A stretch of 12,579 bases of DNA from an uncultured Bacilli bacterium. GTDB taxonomy: Bacteria; Bacillota_I; Bacilli_A; RF39; UBA660. The stretch's first letter is position 1; the number at the start of each line of letters is the position of its first letter. The position numbers were made by a program, and so were the translations under genes. The notes below the pieces were generated by a model. That model was not told the origin of the DNA. It saw only the letters and a program-made list of their open reading frames with translations, and made no database searches. This document shows, piece after piece, positions 6,446 to 12,324 of this stretch. The DNA is taken from contig CAKONT010000016.1 of NCBI GenBank assembly GCA_934097255.1, positions 1 through 12,579 of the forward strand, given 5' to 3'.

Positions 6446-6474
6446 ATAATAACAAAAAGAAATAAAAAACACAA
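6446..6474 (-). promoter_or_regulatory. prsA promoter (sigma-A type)
   Basis: On the - strand TTGTGT (complement of 6469-6474) is followed by a 17-bp spacer and TATTAT (complement of 6446-6451), 35 bp before the prsA ATG. Confidence 0.55.
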
Positions 6475-6494
6475 TAAAATAGTTTTTTATATAC

Positions 6495-6522
6495 ACCAAA
6501 ATTATATGTTTTCCATAAAATA
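6495..6522 (+). promoter_or_regulatory. Sigma-K-like promoter for the yjcZ-like pair
   Basis: AC at 6495-6496, 17 bp, then CATAAAATA at 6514-6522. This matches the late mother-cell consensus AC-N16/17-CATANNNTA. It lies 32 bp before the first small gene. No sigma-A promoter is clear in this gap on the + strand. Confidence 0.55.
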
Positions 6523-6554
6523 TTTTAGAACAAATAAAAAAGGAGGAAAAAAAT

Positions 6555-6632
6555 ATGAACTGTGTTTCATCATCTGCAATTATATTAGTTTTATTTATTT
6601 TACTAATTATTATACTAGGGGCTTGGATTTAA
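6555..6632 (+). CDS. YjcZ-like sporulation microprotein
   Basis: A 25-residue peptide: MNCVSSSA followed by a hydrophobic helix IILVLFILLIIILGAWI. This is the core of the YjcZ/SscA-type small sporulation proteins, which usually end in a V-L-F-I-L-L-I-I-x-G pattern. It is probably a membrane-inserted peptide made late in sporulation in the mother cell. The AAGGAGG ribosome site (about 6540-6545) is well placed. A second gene of the same kind starts 13 bp downstream. The usual Gly/Tyr-rich N-terminal leader of the family is reduced here to a few Ser residues. Confidence 0.75.
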   Translation: MNCVSSSAIILVLFILLIIILGAWI

Positions 6633-6645
6633 GGGGGTGAATTTT

Positions 6646-6777
6646 ATGCAAAGTGTTGAATCTTCTTGTGTAGATAAAACTACAACAACAAGTAATCATG
6701 GATCCTCTGGATTAGTCATAGTAGTAGTGTTATACATTTTACTAGCAATTATTCTAAGTTCACTTTTCGTTTATTAA
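6646..6777 (+). CDS. Second YjcZ-like sporulation microprotein
   Basis: A 43-residue peptide with a polar Ser/Thr-rich start (residues 1-22, including TTTT and NHGSSG) and a C-terminal hydrophobic helix LVIVVVLYILLAIILSSLFV, the YjcZ-like transmembrane core. The ribosome site AGGGGGTGA lies about 7 bases upstream, in the 13-bp gap after its neighbour, so the two are an operon. Its stop overlaps the terminator hairpin. Only the hydrophobic helix and the context support the family, so this call is weaker than that for the first gene. Confidence 0.68.
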   Translation: MQSVESSCVDKTTTTSNHGSSGLVIVVVLYILLAIILSSLFVY

Positions 6778-6808
6778 AAAAATAAAAGGTTCTTCCTTTT
6801 ATTTTTTT
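6776..6808. terminator. Bidirectional terminator overlapping yjcZ-like and HIT gene stops
   Basis: A 14-bp perfect stem (6776-6789 with 6795-6808) closes a TTCTT loop, with A-rich and T-rich outer arms. It overlaps the stop of the + strand gene (6775-6777) and of the - strand gene (6799-6801). Confidence 0.92.
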
Positions 6809-7161
6809 AATATTTCATAGATTTTTTTAATATCTTCTTTATTTTCTTTGTTAAAAAATGGTATTACATGTAAATGATAATGTTTAACTTCTTGTAAAAA
6901 ACCATTATTTTGGACTATTTTTAATCCTGTATAATTTAGTTTTTCTTTTAATAGTGTTGCGATTTTTTTAGATATTTCATTTACATGTGATAACACATCA
7001 ACTGGAATATCGTCGATATCTAAGTAGTGATTTTTAGGAACAATAAGTGTATGACCATTACTTATTGGATCAATACTTAAAAAGACTTTAACTACTTCAT
7101 CTTCGTAGATAGTATACGAAGGAAGTTCGTTATTCATAATTTTACAAAAAGTGCAATTCAT
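6799..7161 (-). CDS. HIT family nucleotide hydrolase
   Basis: Histidine-triad protein, hydrolysing nucleoside phosphoramidates or dinucleoside polyphosphates in the cytoplasm. The signature H-Y-H-L-H is at 94-98 (VKHYHLHVIPFF), His96 being the probable nucleophile. The N-terminal C-x-x-C (Cys3, Cys6) with a downstream His (H45) resembles the zinc site of the Hit/HinT branch, and GHTLIVPKNH (36-45) is typical. Length 120 is close to the usual 115-145. The ribosome site is TGGAGG. It is monocistronic, sharing its terminator with the sporulation microproteins. Confidence 0.92.
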   Translation of the reverse strand: MNCTFCKIMNNELPSYTIYEDEVVKVFLSIDPISNGHTLIVPKNHYLDIDDIPVDVLSHVNEISKKIATLLKEKLNYTGLKIVQNNGFLQEVKHYHLHVIPFFNKENKEDIKKIYEILKK

Positions 7162-7181
7162 AAAAAATAACCTCCAGTAAA

Positions 7182-7211
7182 ATTATAAAGTAAAACCTTT
7201 TAATAGTGCAA
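7182..7211 (-). promoter_or_regulatory. HIT gene promoter
   Basis: On the - strand TTGCAC (complement of 7206-7211), an 18-bp spacer, then TATAAT (complement of 7182-7187). Confidence 0.65.
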
Positions 7212-7219
7212 GATGCTAA

Positions 7220-7248
7220 TTGACATTTTATCTTTTTTAATATAATAT
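7220..7248 (+). promoter_or_regulatory. Promoter of the Ig-like protein gene
   Basis: A perfect TTGACA (7220-7225) is followed after 17 bp by TAATAT (7243-7248); TATAAT is also present at 7241-7246 with a shorter spacer. It lies just beyond the divergent HIT promoter. Confidence 0.65.
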
Positions 7249-7279
7249 TTATATATAATAGGAAAAGAGGAATGCTTTT

Positions 7280-8353
7280 ATGAAACCAAACAAATTGTTT
7301 AAAAATGAAGATATGAATGATAATAGTTTTTACAAAGAAGAAGGGGATTTTTTGGGTAATGGAAAGGCATACGATGATCCTTCAAATGAAGTTAATACCT
7401 CTTATGATAATCAATATGTAAATCCTTATGAAGGAAATGTAAATAATCAACAAGATTTATATCAACAAATGCCAATACAAGAAGAAAAGAAAAGCTTTCC
7501 TATAAAACTTGTTTTAATTATTGTATGTGGTGTTATTATAATTTCGTTAATTGTCTTTTATTTTATTACTAATTCTAGTAAATTAGAGAGTGTATTAATT
7601 ACATCTGATGATGTTGTTTATCTTGATTCTTCAATTGATGTTTCTATTAAAGCAGTAGGTAAGGGTAATTTAGATAAAACATCTTACAGAATAAGTGTTG
7701 ATAATTCTGATGTTGCTTTTTTAGATGAAACAACTAAAGTTGGTAGTTTTACATCTTTTAAACTTACTGGCAAAAGTTTAGGAGAGTTTACTTTAAATAT
7801 TAGTCCATCTTTAAAAGGAAAAACTATTAACCAACAATCAAAAACAATAGCTGTATGTAATAGATTAGTAGAAAAAGAAAAGAATATGACTATCATTGTT
7901 AATAAAGATCAAAATTTAGATCTTGATATTGGTGAATCTAGTTTATGTTATAAAAATTTAAGTTACACTAATTTCGATGAAGAAATAGTTTCTGTTTCAG
8001 AAGACGGATTTGTTACGGGATTAAAAAAAGGTAGTACAACAGTTGATGTATCTGATGGTGTTAGTTTATACAAAGTAAATATTGAAGTAATAGAAGAACA
8101 AGAGGCGGTAAAACCAACAAATATTTCTCTTGATAAAAAAACAATTAAGTTAAATGAAAATGAAAAAGCAACTTTAAATGTTACTATTACTCCATTTAAT
8201 GCAAATGATTTATCTATAATTTGGAAAAGTGATAATGAAAATGTTGCTAAAGTTTCTAATGGTGTTGTTTTAGGTATATCAAAAGGAGTTGCAATAATTA
8301 CAGCAGAAACGACTAATGGTTTATCAAGTAAAGTAGTTGTTATTGTAAAATAA
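7280..8353 (+). CDS. Membrane-anchored bacterial Ig-like (BIG2) protein
   Basis: Surface protein of 357 residues. Residues 1-73 are hydrophilic, rich in Asn/Gln/Asp/Tyr, with no signal peptide. A single hydrophobic helix at about 74-97 (FPIKLVLIIVCGVIIISLIV) makes it a signal-anchor protein with the N terminus inside. The outer part is beta-rich. Two bacterial Ig-like repeats are visible near the end: about 227-273 (EEIVSVSEDGFVTGLKKGST) and 278-357 (IWKSDNENVAKVSNGVVLGI, KGVAIITAE). The V-A/S-V-S-x-x-G-x-V-x-G-x-x-K-G motif is characteristic of BIG2. The region 100-225 may hold one or two more divergent Ig folds. Such domains serve adhesion or envelope structure; no partner can be named. GAGG precedes the ATG, and the gene has its own promoter and terminator. 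Confidence 0.8.
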   Translation: MKPNKLFKNEDMNDNSFYKEEGDFLGNGKAYDDPSNEVNTSYDNQYVNPYEGNVNNQQDLYQQMPIQEEKKSFPIKLVLIIVCGVIIISLIVFYFITNSSKLESVLITSDDVVYLDSSIDVSIKAVGKGNLDKTSYRISVDNSDVAFLDETTKVGSFTSFKLTGKSLGEFTLNISPSLKGKTINQQSKTIAVCNRLVEKEKNMTIIVNKDQNLDLDIGESSLCYKNLSYTNFDEEIVSVSEDGFVTGLKKGSTTVDVSDGVSLYKVNIEVIEEQEAVKPTNISLDKKTIKLNENEKATLNVTITPFNANDLSIIWKSDNENVAKVSNGVVLGISKGVAIITAETTNGLSSKVVVIVK

Positions 8354-8377
8354 AGGAAATATGCAATCCTTTTTTTG
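8352..8377 (+). terminator. Weak terminator after Ig-like gene
   Basis: A 6-bp stem AAAGGA (8352-8357) and TCCTTT (8367-8372) closes a 9-base loop, followed by T's to 8376. It overlaps the stop of the Ig-like gene. Confidence 0.6.
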
Positions 8378-8406
8378 TTGTTAAAAATAAATTTTAGTGT
8401 TAAAAT
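8378..8406 (+). promoter_or_regulatory. suf operon promoter
   Basis: TTGTTA (8378-8383), 17 bp, then TAAAAT (8401-8406) preceded by TGT (extended -10). No clear binding site for an Fe-S-sensing repressor was recognised. Confidence 0.5.
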
Positions 8407-8438
8407 AGTGGTTGAATTTTAGAGATGGGGTAAGTTTT

Positions 8439-9206
8439 ATGAATATAGATATAAAAGATTTATTTGTTAAAGCAAAAGATAAAGAGGTCTTAAAAGGTCT
8501 TAATTTGTCAATAAAAAAAGGAACAATACACGTTATTATGGGTCCAAATGGAGTAGGAAAAAGTACACTTTCAAATGTTTTAATGGGAAATGAAAATTAT
8601 GATTTAGTAAGTGGAGATATTACAGTAGATGATGTATCAATCATTAATAAAACAACAGATGAAAGAGCAAGAATGGGTATTTTTCTTTCATTTCAAAATC
8701 CAGTTGCAATAGATGGCGTATCTAATAGTGAATTTTTAAGGGCAAGTTTAAAAAATAAAGAAGACGTTAGTTTATATGAATTTATGAAATTAGTTGATAA
8801 AGAAGCTTCTTCTTTGAATTTGTCTAAAGAATTAATTCATCGTTCTATTAATAAAGATTTTTCCGGTGGAGAAAAAAAGAAAAATGAAATATTACAAATG
8901 AAAATTTTAAAACCTAAATTTATTATTTTAGATGAACTTGATTCTGGACTTGACGTCGATAGTTTAAAAATTGTATGTGACAATATTAATGATTATTTGA
9001 GGGAAAATAAAGATTGTTCTGTTTTAATGATAACTCATTATCTAAGAATTTTAAATTATATAAAACCAGATTATGTTCATGTTTTAAAAGATGGAGTAAT
9101 TTCTTTAAGTGGTGATATGGCACTTGCTAAAAAAATAGACGAAGAAGGTTTCTCTTATGTCGATAAATTAGATTTAAATAAGGCTAATATTGTTGTTGGA
9201 GAATAA
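8439..9206 (+). CDS. sufC: Fe-S cluster assembly ATPase SufC
   Basis: ABC-type ATPase that powers the SufBC(D) scaffold during Fe-S cluster assembly in the cytoplasm. Walker A is GPNGVGKST (35-43), Q-loop Gln86, signature FSGGEKKKNEILQM (141-154), Walker B IILDELDSGLD (162-172) and H-loop His200 (MITHYLRI). The SGGEKKKNE signature with ELDSGLD is diagnostic of SufC among ABC proteins. The ATG at 8439 is chosen because GATGGGG lies about nine bases upstream; an in-frame TTG at 8412 has no ribosome site. Length is 255 residues, as usual (about 250-260). It heads the operon, with sufD four bases downstream. Confidence 0.95.
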   Translation: MNIDIKDLFVKAKDKEVLKGLNLSIKKGTIHVIMGPNGVGKSTLSNVLMGNENYDLVSGDITVDDVSIINKTTDERARMGIFLSFQNPVAIDGVSNSEFLRASLKNKEDVSLYEFMKLVDKEASSLNLSKELIHRSINKDFSGGEKKKNEILQMKILKPKFIILDELDSGLDVDSLKIVCDNINDYLRENKDCSVLMITHYLRILNYIKPDYVHVLKDGVISLSGDMALAKKIDEEGFSYVDKLDLNKANIVVGE

Positions 9207-9210
9207 TTAT

Positions 9211-9951
9211 ATGAATAAAATAAGTATAGTTAAGGATATAATCGCATCAGATAATTTTCGTGATTTTATAGATATTATTGACGATAAAATTATAGTTAAA
9301 AATAGTAGTTTAATTATAGATTATATTGATTGTCATAAAGAGTATAAATTTTTGATAGAAGAAGATTGTGAATTTTTTGAATATTATGAAAATAGTAATA
9401 TTTCTAATATTTATAATGTAGAATGTTTTAAAAAATTTAATTTAAATCGTTTTTCTAATGATTGTAGTATTTCTACTATTATAAATTTAGATGAAGAATC
9501 AAGTTTAATTTATAATTATTCGACTTTAAATAAAAAAGATAATAAATATGTAATAAATATTAATCATAATGGAAAAAACAGTATTAGTAGTGTCGTTAAT
9601 CATGGAATTAATTTGGAAGATAATAAACTTGATTTCATTATTAATAGTAATATTTTAAAAGAAAGTTATAATGTTTTAACAAGTCAAGATAGTAAAATTA
9701 TAATAATGAAGAATAATAATTGTAGTATTAAACCAAATTTAATAGTAGATAATAACGATATTTCTGCAACTCATGCTGCATATATTGGTAGATTTAGAGA
9801 TGATGAGATATTTTATTTGATGAGTAGAGGAATAAATGAAGAAGAAAGTAAGAAAATAATTGCTAAAGCATTCTTGCTTTGTTATAAAAAAATAGATGAT
9901 GCTTGTTATAACAAAGTTATACAAGCACTTGATGATAATTGGAGGAGTTAG
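9211..9951 (+). CDS. sufD: Short SufD/SufB-type scaffold subunit
   Basis: Scaffold subunit partner of SufC. The C-terminal part has the clear family block: ISATHAAYIGRFRDDEIFYL followed by MSRGINEEES, equivalent to the A-G-H-A-A-S-V-G-R-x-D of Firmicute SufD. His189 lies in the position of the SufD histidine needed for cluster formation. Upstream is a run of Asn/Ser-rich strands consistent with a beta-helix. The protein is only 247 residues against about 430 for SufD, so the N-terminal helical domain and part of the beta-helix are missing. Even if the TTG at 9190 were used it would gain just seven residues. The start at 9211 is supported by GGAG about nine bases upstream. It is four bases from sufC and one base from sufS. 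The frame is intact, so this looks like reduction rather than decay. It may be the only SufB/D-type subunit encoded in this operon. Confidence 0.8.
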   Translation: MNKISIVKDIIASDNFRDFIDIIDDKIIVKNSSLIIDYIDCHKEYKFLIEEDCEFFEYYENSNISNIYNVECFKKFNLNRFSNDCSISTIINLDEESSLIYNYSTLNKKDNKYVININHNGKNSISSVVNHGINLEDNKLDFIINSNILKESYNVLTSQDSKIIIMKNNNCSIKPNLIVDNNDISATHAAYIGRFRDDEIFYLMSRGINEEESKKIIAKAFLLCYKKIDDACYNKVIQALDDNWRS

Positions 9952-9952
9952 T

Positions 9953-11149
9953 ATGAATAGAGAAGATTTCCCAATGCTATCAAAAAATATAATATATTTT
10001 GATAATGGGGCAACAACTTTCAAACCCAAAAGTGTGATAGATTCTGTTGTTTCTTATTATATATCTTATACATCTAATGCTCATAGAGGTGATTATAGTA
10101 TCAGTTTAGTAGTCGATAACTTATATGAAAAAGTAAGAGAAAAGGTAAGAAAATTTATTAATGCTTCAATGGATGAAGAAATTATATTTACAAAAGGAAC
10201 AACTGAAAGTTTAAATATGGTTGTTTTTGGTTTTATGAAATATAATTTAAAAAAAGGTGATGAAGTTATTTTAACTAAGTCAGAACATGCAAGTAATGTA
10301 ATTCCTTATTTAGAACTTGAACAAGAGCTTGGAATTGTTGTTAAATATATTCCTTTGACAAAAAATTTAAAAGTAACTTTAGAAAATTTAAAAAAAGTTG
10401 TTACAGCACGTACTAAAGTTATATCTATTGCTCATGTTACAAATACAATGGGGGATGTAAGACCTGTTATAGAAATTGGAAAGTTTTGTAAAGAAAATAA
10501 TATTTACTTTGTAATAGATGGAGCTCAAAGTGTTCCTCACATGAAAACAGATGTTCAAAAGTTTAATTGTGATTTTTTATGTTTTTCTTCTCATAAAATG
10601 TTTGGTCCAACAGGAGTTGGGGTACTATATGGAAAGTATGAACTTTTAGATAAAGTAAGACCATTATGTTTTGGTGGGGGAATGAATACTTCATTTGAAG
10701 CATCAGGAAAAACAGAATACAAAACATTGCCAACAAGACTTGAAGCTGGAACTCAAAATATTGCCGGTGTCATAGGATTTGGAAGTGCAATTGATTATAT
10801 AAATAGTATTGGAATAGATAAGATTAATAAGTATGAATTAGAATTAAAATCGTATTTACTTAAGAGATTAGAAGAAGTAGAAAATGTTTTAGTGTATAAT
10901 AAAGAAAGTGAAAGTAGTACGGTTTTATTTAATATAAAAAATGTTTTTAGCCAAGATACAGCAATTTACTTAAATAATTATAATATTTGTGTACGTGCCG
11001 GTAATCATTGTGCTAAAATATTAAAAGATGAACTTGGTATTAAAAATACGTGTCGTATTAGTTTATCTTTATATAATACTAAAGAAGAAATTGATAAGTT
11101 AATTGATGTGTTAAAAAATAGTGATAATATATTTAAAGAAGTGATATAA
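9953..11149 (+). CDS. sufS: Cysteine desulfurase SufS
   Basis: PLP enzyme that takes sulfur from L-cysteine and passes it as persulfide to SufU. The 398-residue protein has TTESLN (83-88), the EHASN block (111-115), DGAQ (189-192), the PLP lysine in SSHKMFGPTG (Lys215) and the persulfide cysteine in RAGNHCA (Cys353). Most SufS proteins have R-x-G-H-H-C-A, so His is replaced by Asn two residues before Cys353. The GGAGGAG site at 9941-9947 fixes the ATG at 9953. The longer frame from 9896 would overlap sufD and has no support. It begins one base after the sufD stop and abuts sufU directly. Confidence 0.95.
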   Translation: MNREDFPMLSKNIIYFDNGATTFKPKSVIDSVVSYYISYTSNAHRGDYSISLVVDNLYEKVREKVRKFINASMDEEIIFTKGTTESLNMVVFGFMKYNLKKGDEVILTKSEHASNVIPYLELEQELGIVVKYIPLTKNLKVTLENLKKVVTARTKVISIAHVTNTMGDVRPVIEIGKFCKENNIYFVIDGAQSVPHMKTDVQKFNCDFLCFSSHKMFGPTGVGVLYGKYELLDKVRPLCFGGGMNTSFEASGKTEYKTLPTRLEAGTQNIAGVIGFGSAIDYINSIGIDKINKYELELKSYLLKRLEEVENVLVYNKESESSTVLFNIKNVFSQDTAIYLNNYNICVRAGNHCAKILKDELGIKNTCRISLSLYNTKEEIDKLIDVLKNSDNIFKEVI

Positions 11150-11569
11150 ATGGATAAAGAATTAAGAAGAGAAATAATTTTAGATAATTACAATAACCCT
11201 TTTCATAAGAATACTTTAGATGTTGAAAATTATATAAAAATAAATACTAATAATGAAAGTTGTATTGACAATTTAGATATTTATTTTTTGATAGAAGATG
11301 GTGTTATTAAAGATATAAAGTTTGATGGTGAAGCGTGTGCTATTTCAATTAGTGCAACGTCAATTATTAATAGACTTTTAATAAATAAAAAAAAGGAAGA
11401 AGTAGAAGAAATTGTTACTAATTATGAAAATATGATTTTAGAAAAAGAGTATGATAAAGATATTTTAAAAGATTTAATTGTTTATGATGAAATATATTTA
11501 CAACCTAATAGAAAAACATGTGCTCTTCTTCCTATTAAAGCAATTAAAAAAATAATTGAATATATGTAG
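11150..11569 (+). CDS. sufU: Zinc-dependent sulfurtransferase SufU
   Basis: Sulfur acceptor for SufS, which relays persulfide sulfur to the SufBCD scaffold. All four zinc ligands of the Firmicute family are in place: Cys38 and Asp40 (SCID, usually C-G-D), Cys63 (GEACAIS) and Cys124 (NRKTCALLP, usually I-K-C-A-T-L). NNPFHKN (15-21) matches the N-terminal N-P-x-x-x-G region, without the usual Gly. The 139-residue length is typical (about 140-150). Its ATG follows the sufS TAA with no gap, and GAAGTGA within sufS can act as ribosome site, so translation is coupled. In most Firmicutes sufB comes next; here no coding frame resembling SufB follows. Confidence 0.93.
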   Translation: MDKELRREIILDNYNNPFHKNTLDVENYIKINTNNESCIDNLDIYFLIEDGVIKDIKFDGEACAISISATSIINRLLINKKKEEVEEIVTNYENMILEKEYDKDILKDLIVYDEIYLQPNRKTCALLPIKAIKKIIEYM

Positions 11570-11865
11570 ATTATTGATAAAATCCGTTAAATAAAAAGTA
11601 AAGTGTACAATTAAATCCATGAATGTTTGAAAAAGTGTAGTTTCAATTGAAACTACACTTTTTCAAACACTTTAATAATTTGTTGCATGAATAATCTTTA
11701 TATTTATCGTTATAACAATTATTCCAATTGCTAGGTTTTTTATTATTTAATATATCTTCTATTAGAATTAAGTATTAATAAACATTGTTAAATTTGATGA
11801 GTTTTCATAAGAAATATGGTATATATATATATACATATAATAACTTGAGAAAAGGAGGTATTTAA
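11570..11865. other. Non-coding gap after sufU
   Basis: The longest gap in the window (296 bp). It contains the 46-bp palindrome, an AT dinucleotide run at about 11820-11833, and near its end a possible extended -10 TGG-TATATA (11817-11825) or TATAAT (11836-11841) for the next gene. On the - strand a 43-codon open stretch (11643-11774) has a plausible, Cys/Lys-rich composition but no usable start codon. No RNA gene or riboswitch was recognised. Confidence 0.6.
11624..11669. repeat. 46-bp perfect palindrome
   Basis: Two exact 23-bp arms meet with no spacer at the central AATT. The left arm begins TGTTTGAAAAAGTGTAG and the right arm is its exact complement. As RNA it would form a stem of about 21 bp with a 4-base loop on either strand. 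It lies 54 bp after the sufU stop and is the only candidate terminator for the suf operon, though no strong T run follows on the + strand. Confidence 0.95.
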
Positions 11866-12324
11866 ATGGATGAAATAACTTATGATAAAGTAGAAAATGA
11901 AGAAAGTCCTGAAGTAAAACAATTATATTGCTATAATAGCAGATTGTATAATGATTTTGTTAATAAAAAAGTAGATTTAAATTTTGATGGTTTTAAATAT
12001 TTAAAAGAAATGCAGGAATAAAATATATTAATTGAAGAACGCAATGTTTCAATTAATTCATTTATTGAAGAACTTGATAGTTACAAATATTTAATATTAT
12101 GTGTTGAATCAAAAGTTTTTAACAATGATGATTCAATGAATGGGGGTCATTACATAATTTTGACTGATAGATATGGAGAAAATGTAAAAGTTATTAATCC
12201 TATTAAAGATAAATATGAAATTAAAATATTAAATCTAAACTTTTTGATAAAAGCATGTAAAAATAATGTGGCTTGGCGAATTTTAATTATGGAGGGAAAA
12301 AATGATAAAAGTTGTTGCATTTGA
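11866..12324 (+). pseudogene. C39/papain-like peptidase-fold gene split by one in-frame TAA
   Basis: A strong ribosome site (AAAGGAGGT, six bases upstream) starts a frame at ATG 11866 that stops after 51 codons at TAA (12019-12021). The same frame then stays open to TGA at 12322-12324. The downstream part reads VSINSFIEELDSYKYLILCV, then MNGGHYIILTDRYGENVKVI and a P. This is the His-containing half of a C39/papain-like fold, where G-G-H-Y-x-x-L and a later N/D-P are typical. The usual N-terminal Cys-containing block is not recognisable in the first 51 residues; the only Cys there is Cys22. The simplest reading is one gene with a nonsense mutation. A second, separately started protein is less likely: an ATG exists at 12136 but inside the fold and without a good ribosome site. 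Its end overlaps the HAD gene by 23 bases. Confidence 0.55.

Noticed and set aside
5777..6640. + strand frames across prsA and the yjcZ leader (5777-5974, 6251-6640)
   Set aside because: Antisense shadows of PrsA. The second also runs through the sigma-K-like promoter and overlaps the first microprotein gene in another frame; composition is not protein-like.
7684..7896. - strand frame inside the Ig-like gene
   Set aside because: Shadow of a well-supported gene.
8412..8438. TTG start extending SufC by nine residues
   Set aside because: No ribosome site before it; ATG 8439 has GGGG at proper spacing and matches the usual SufC N terminus.
9896..9952. Upstream ATG for SufS
   Set aside because: Would overlap sufD; GGAGGAG clearly serves ATG 9953.
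9739..10029. - strand frame across sufD/sufS
   Set aside because: Antisense to the conserved SufD block and the SufS start.
11817..11833. AT dinucleotide run as a special element
   Set aside because: Short TA run of the kind expected in such AT-rich sequence; at most part of a promoter.
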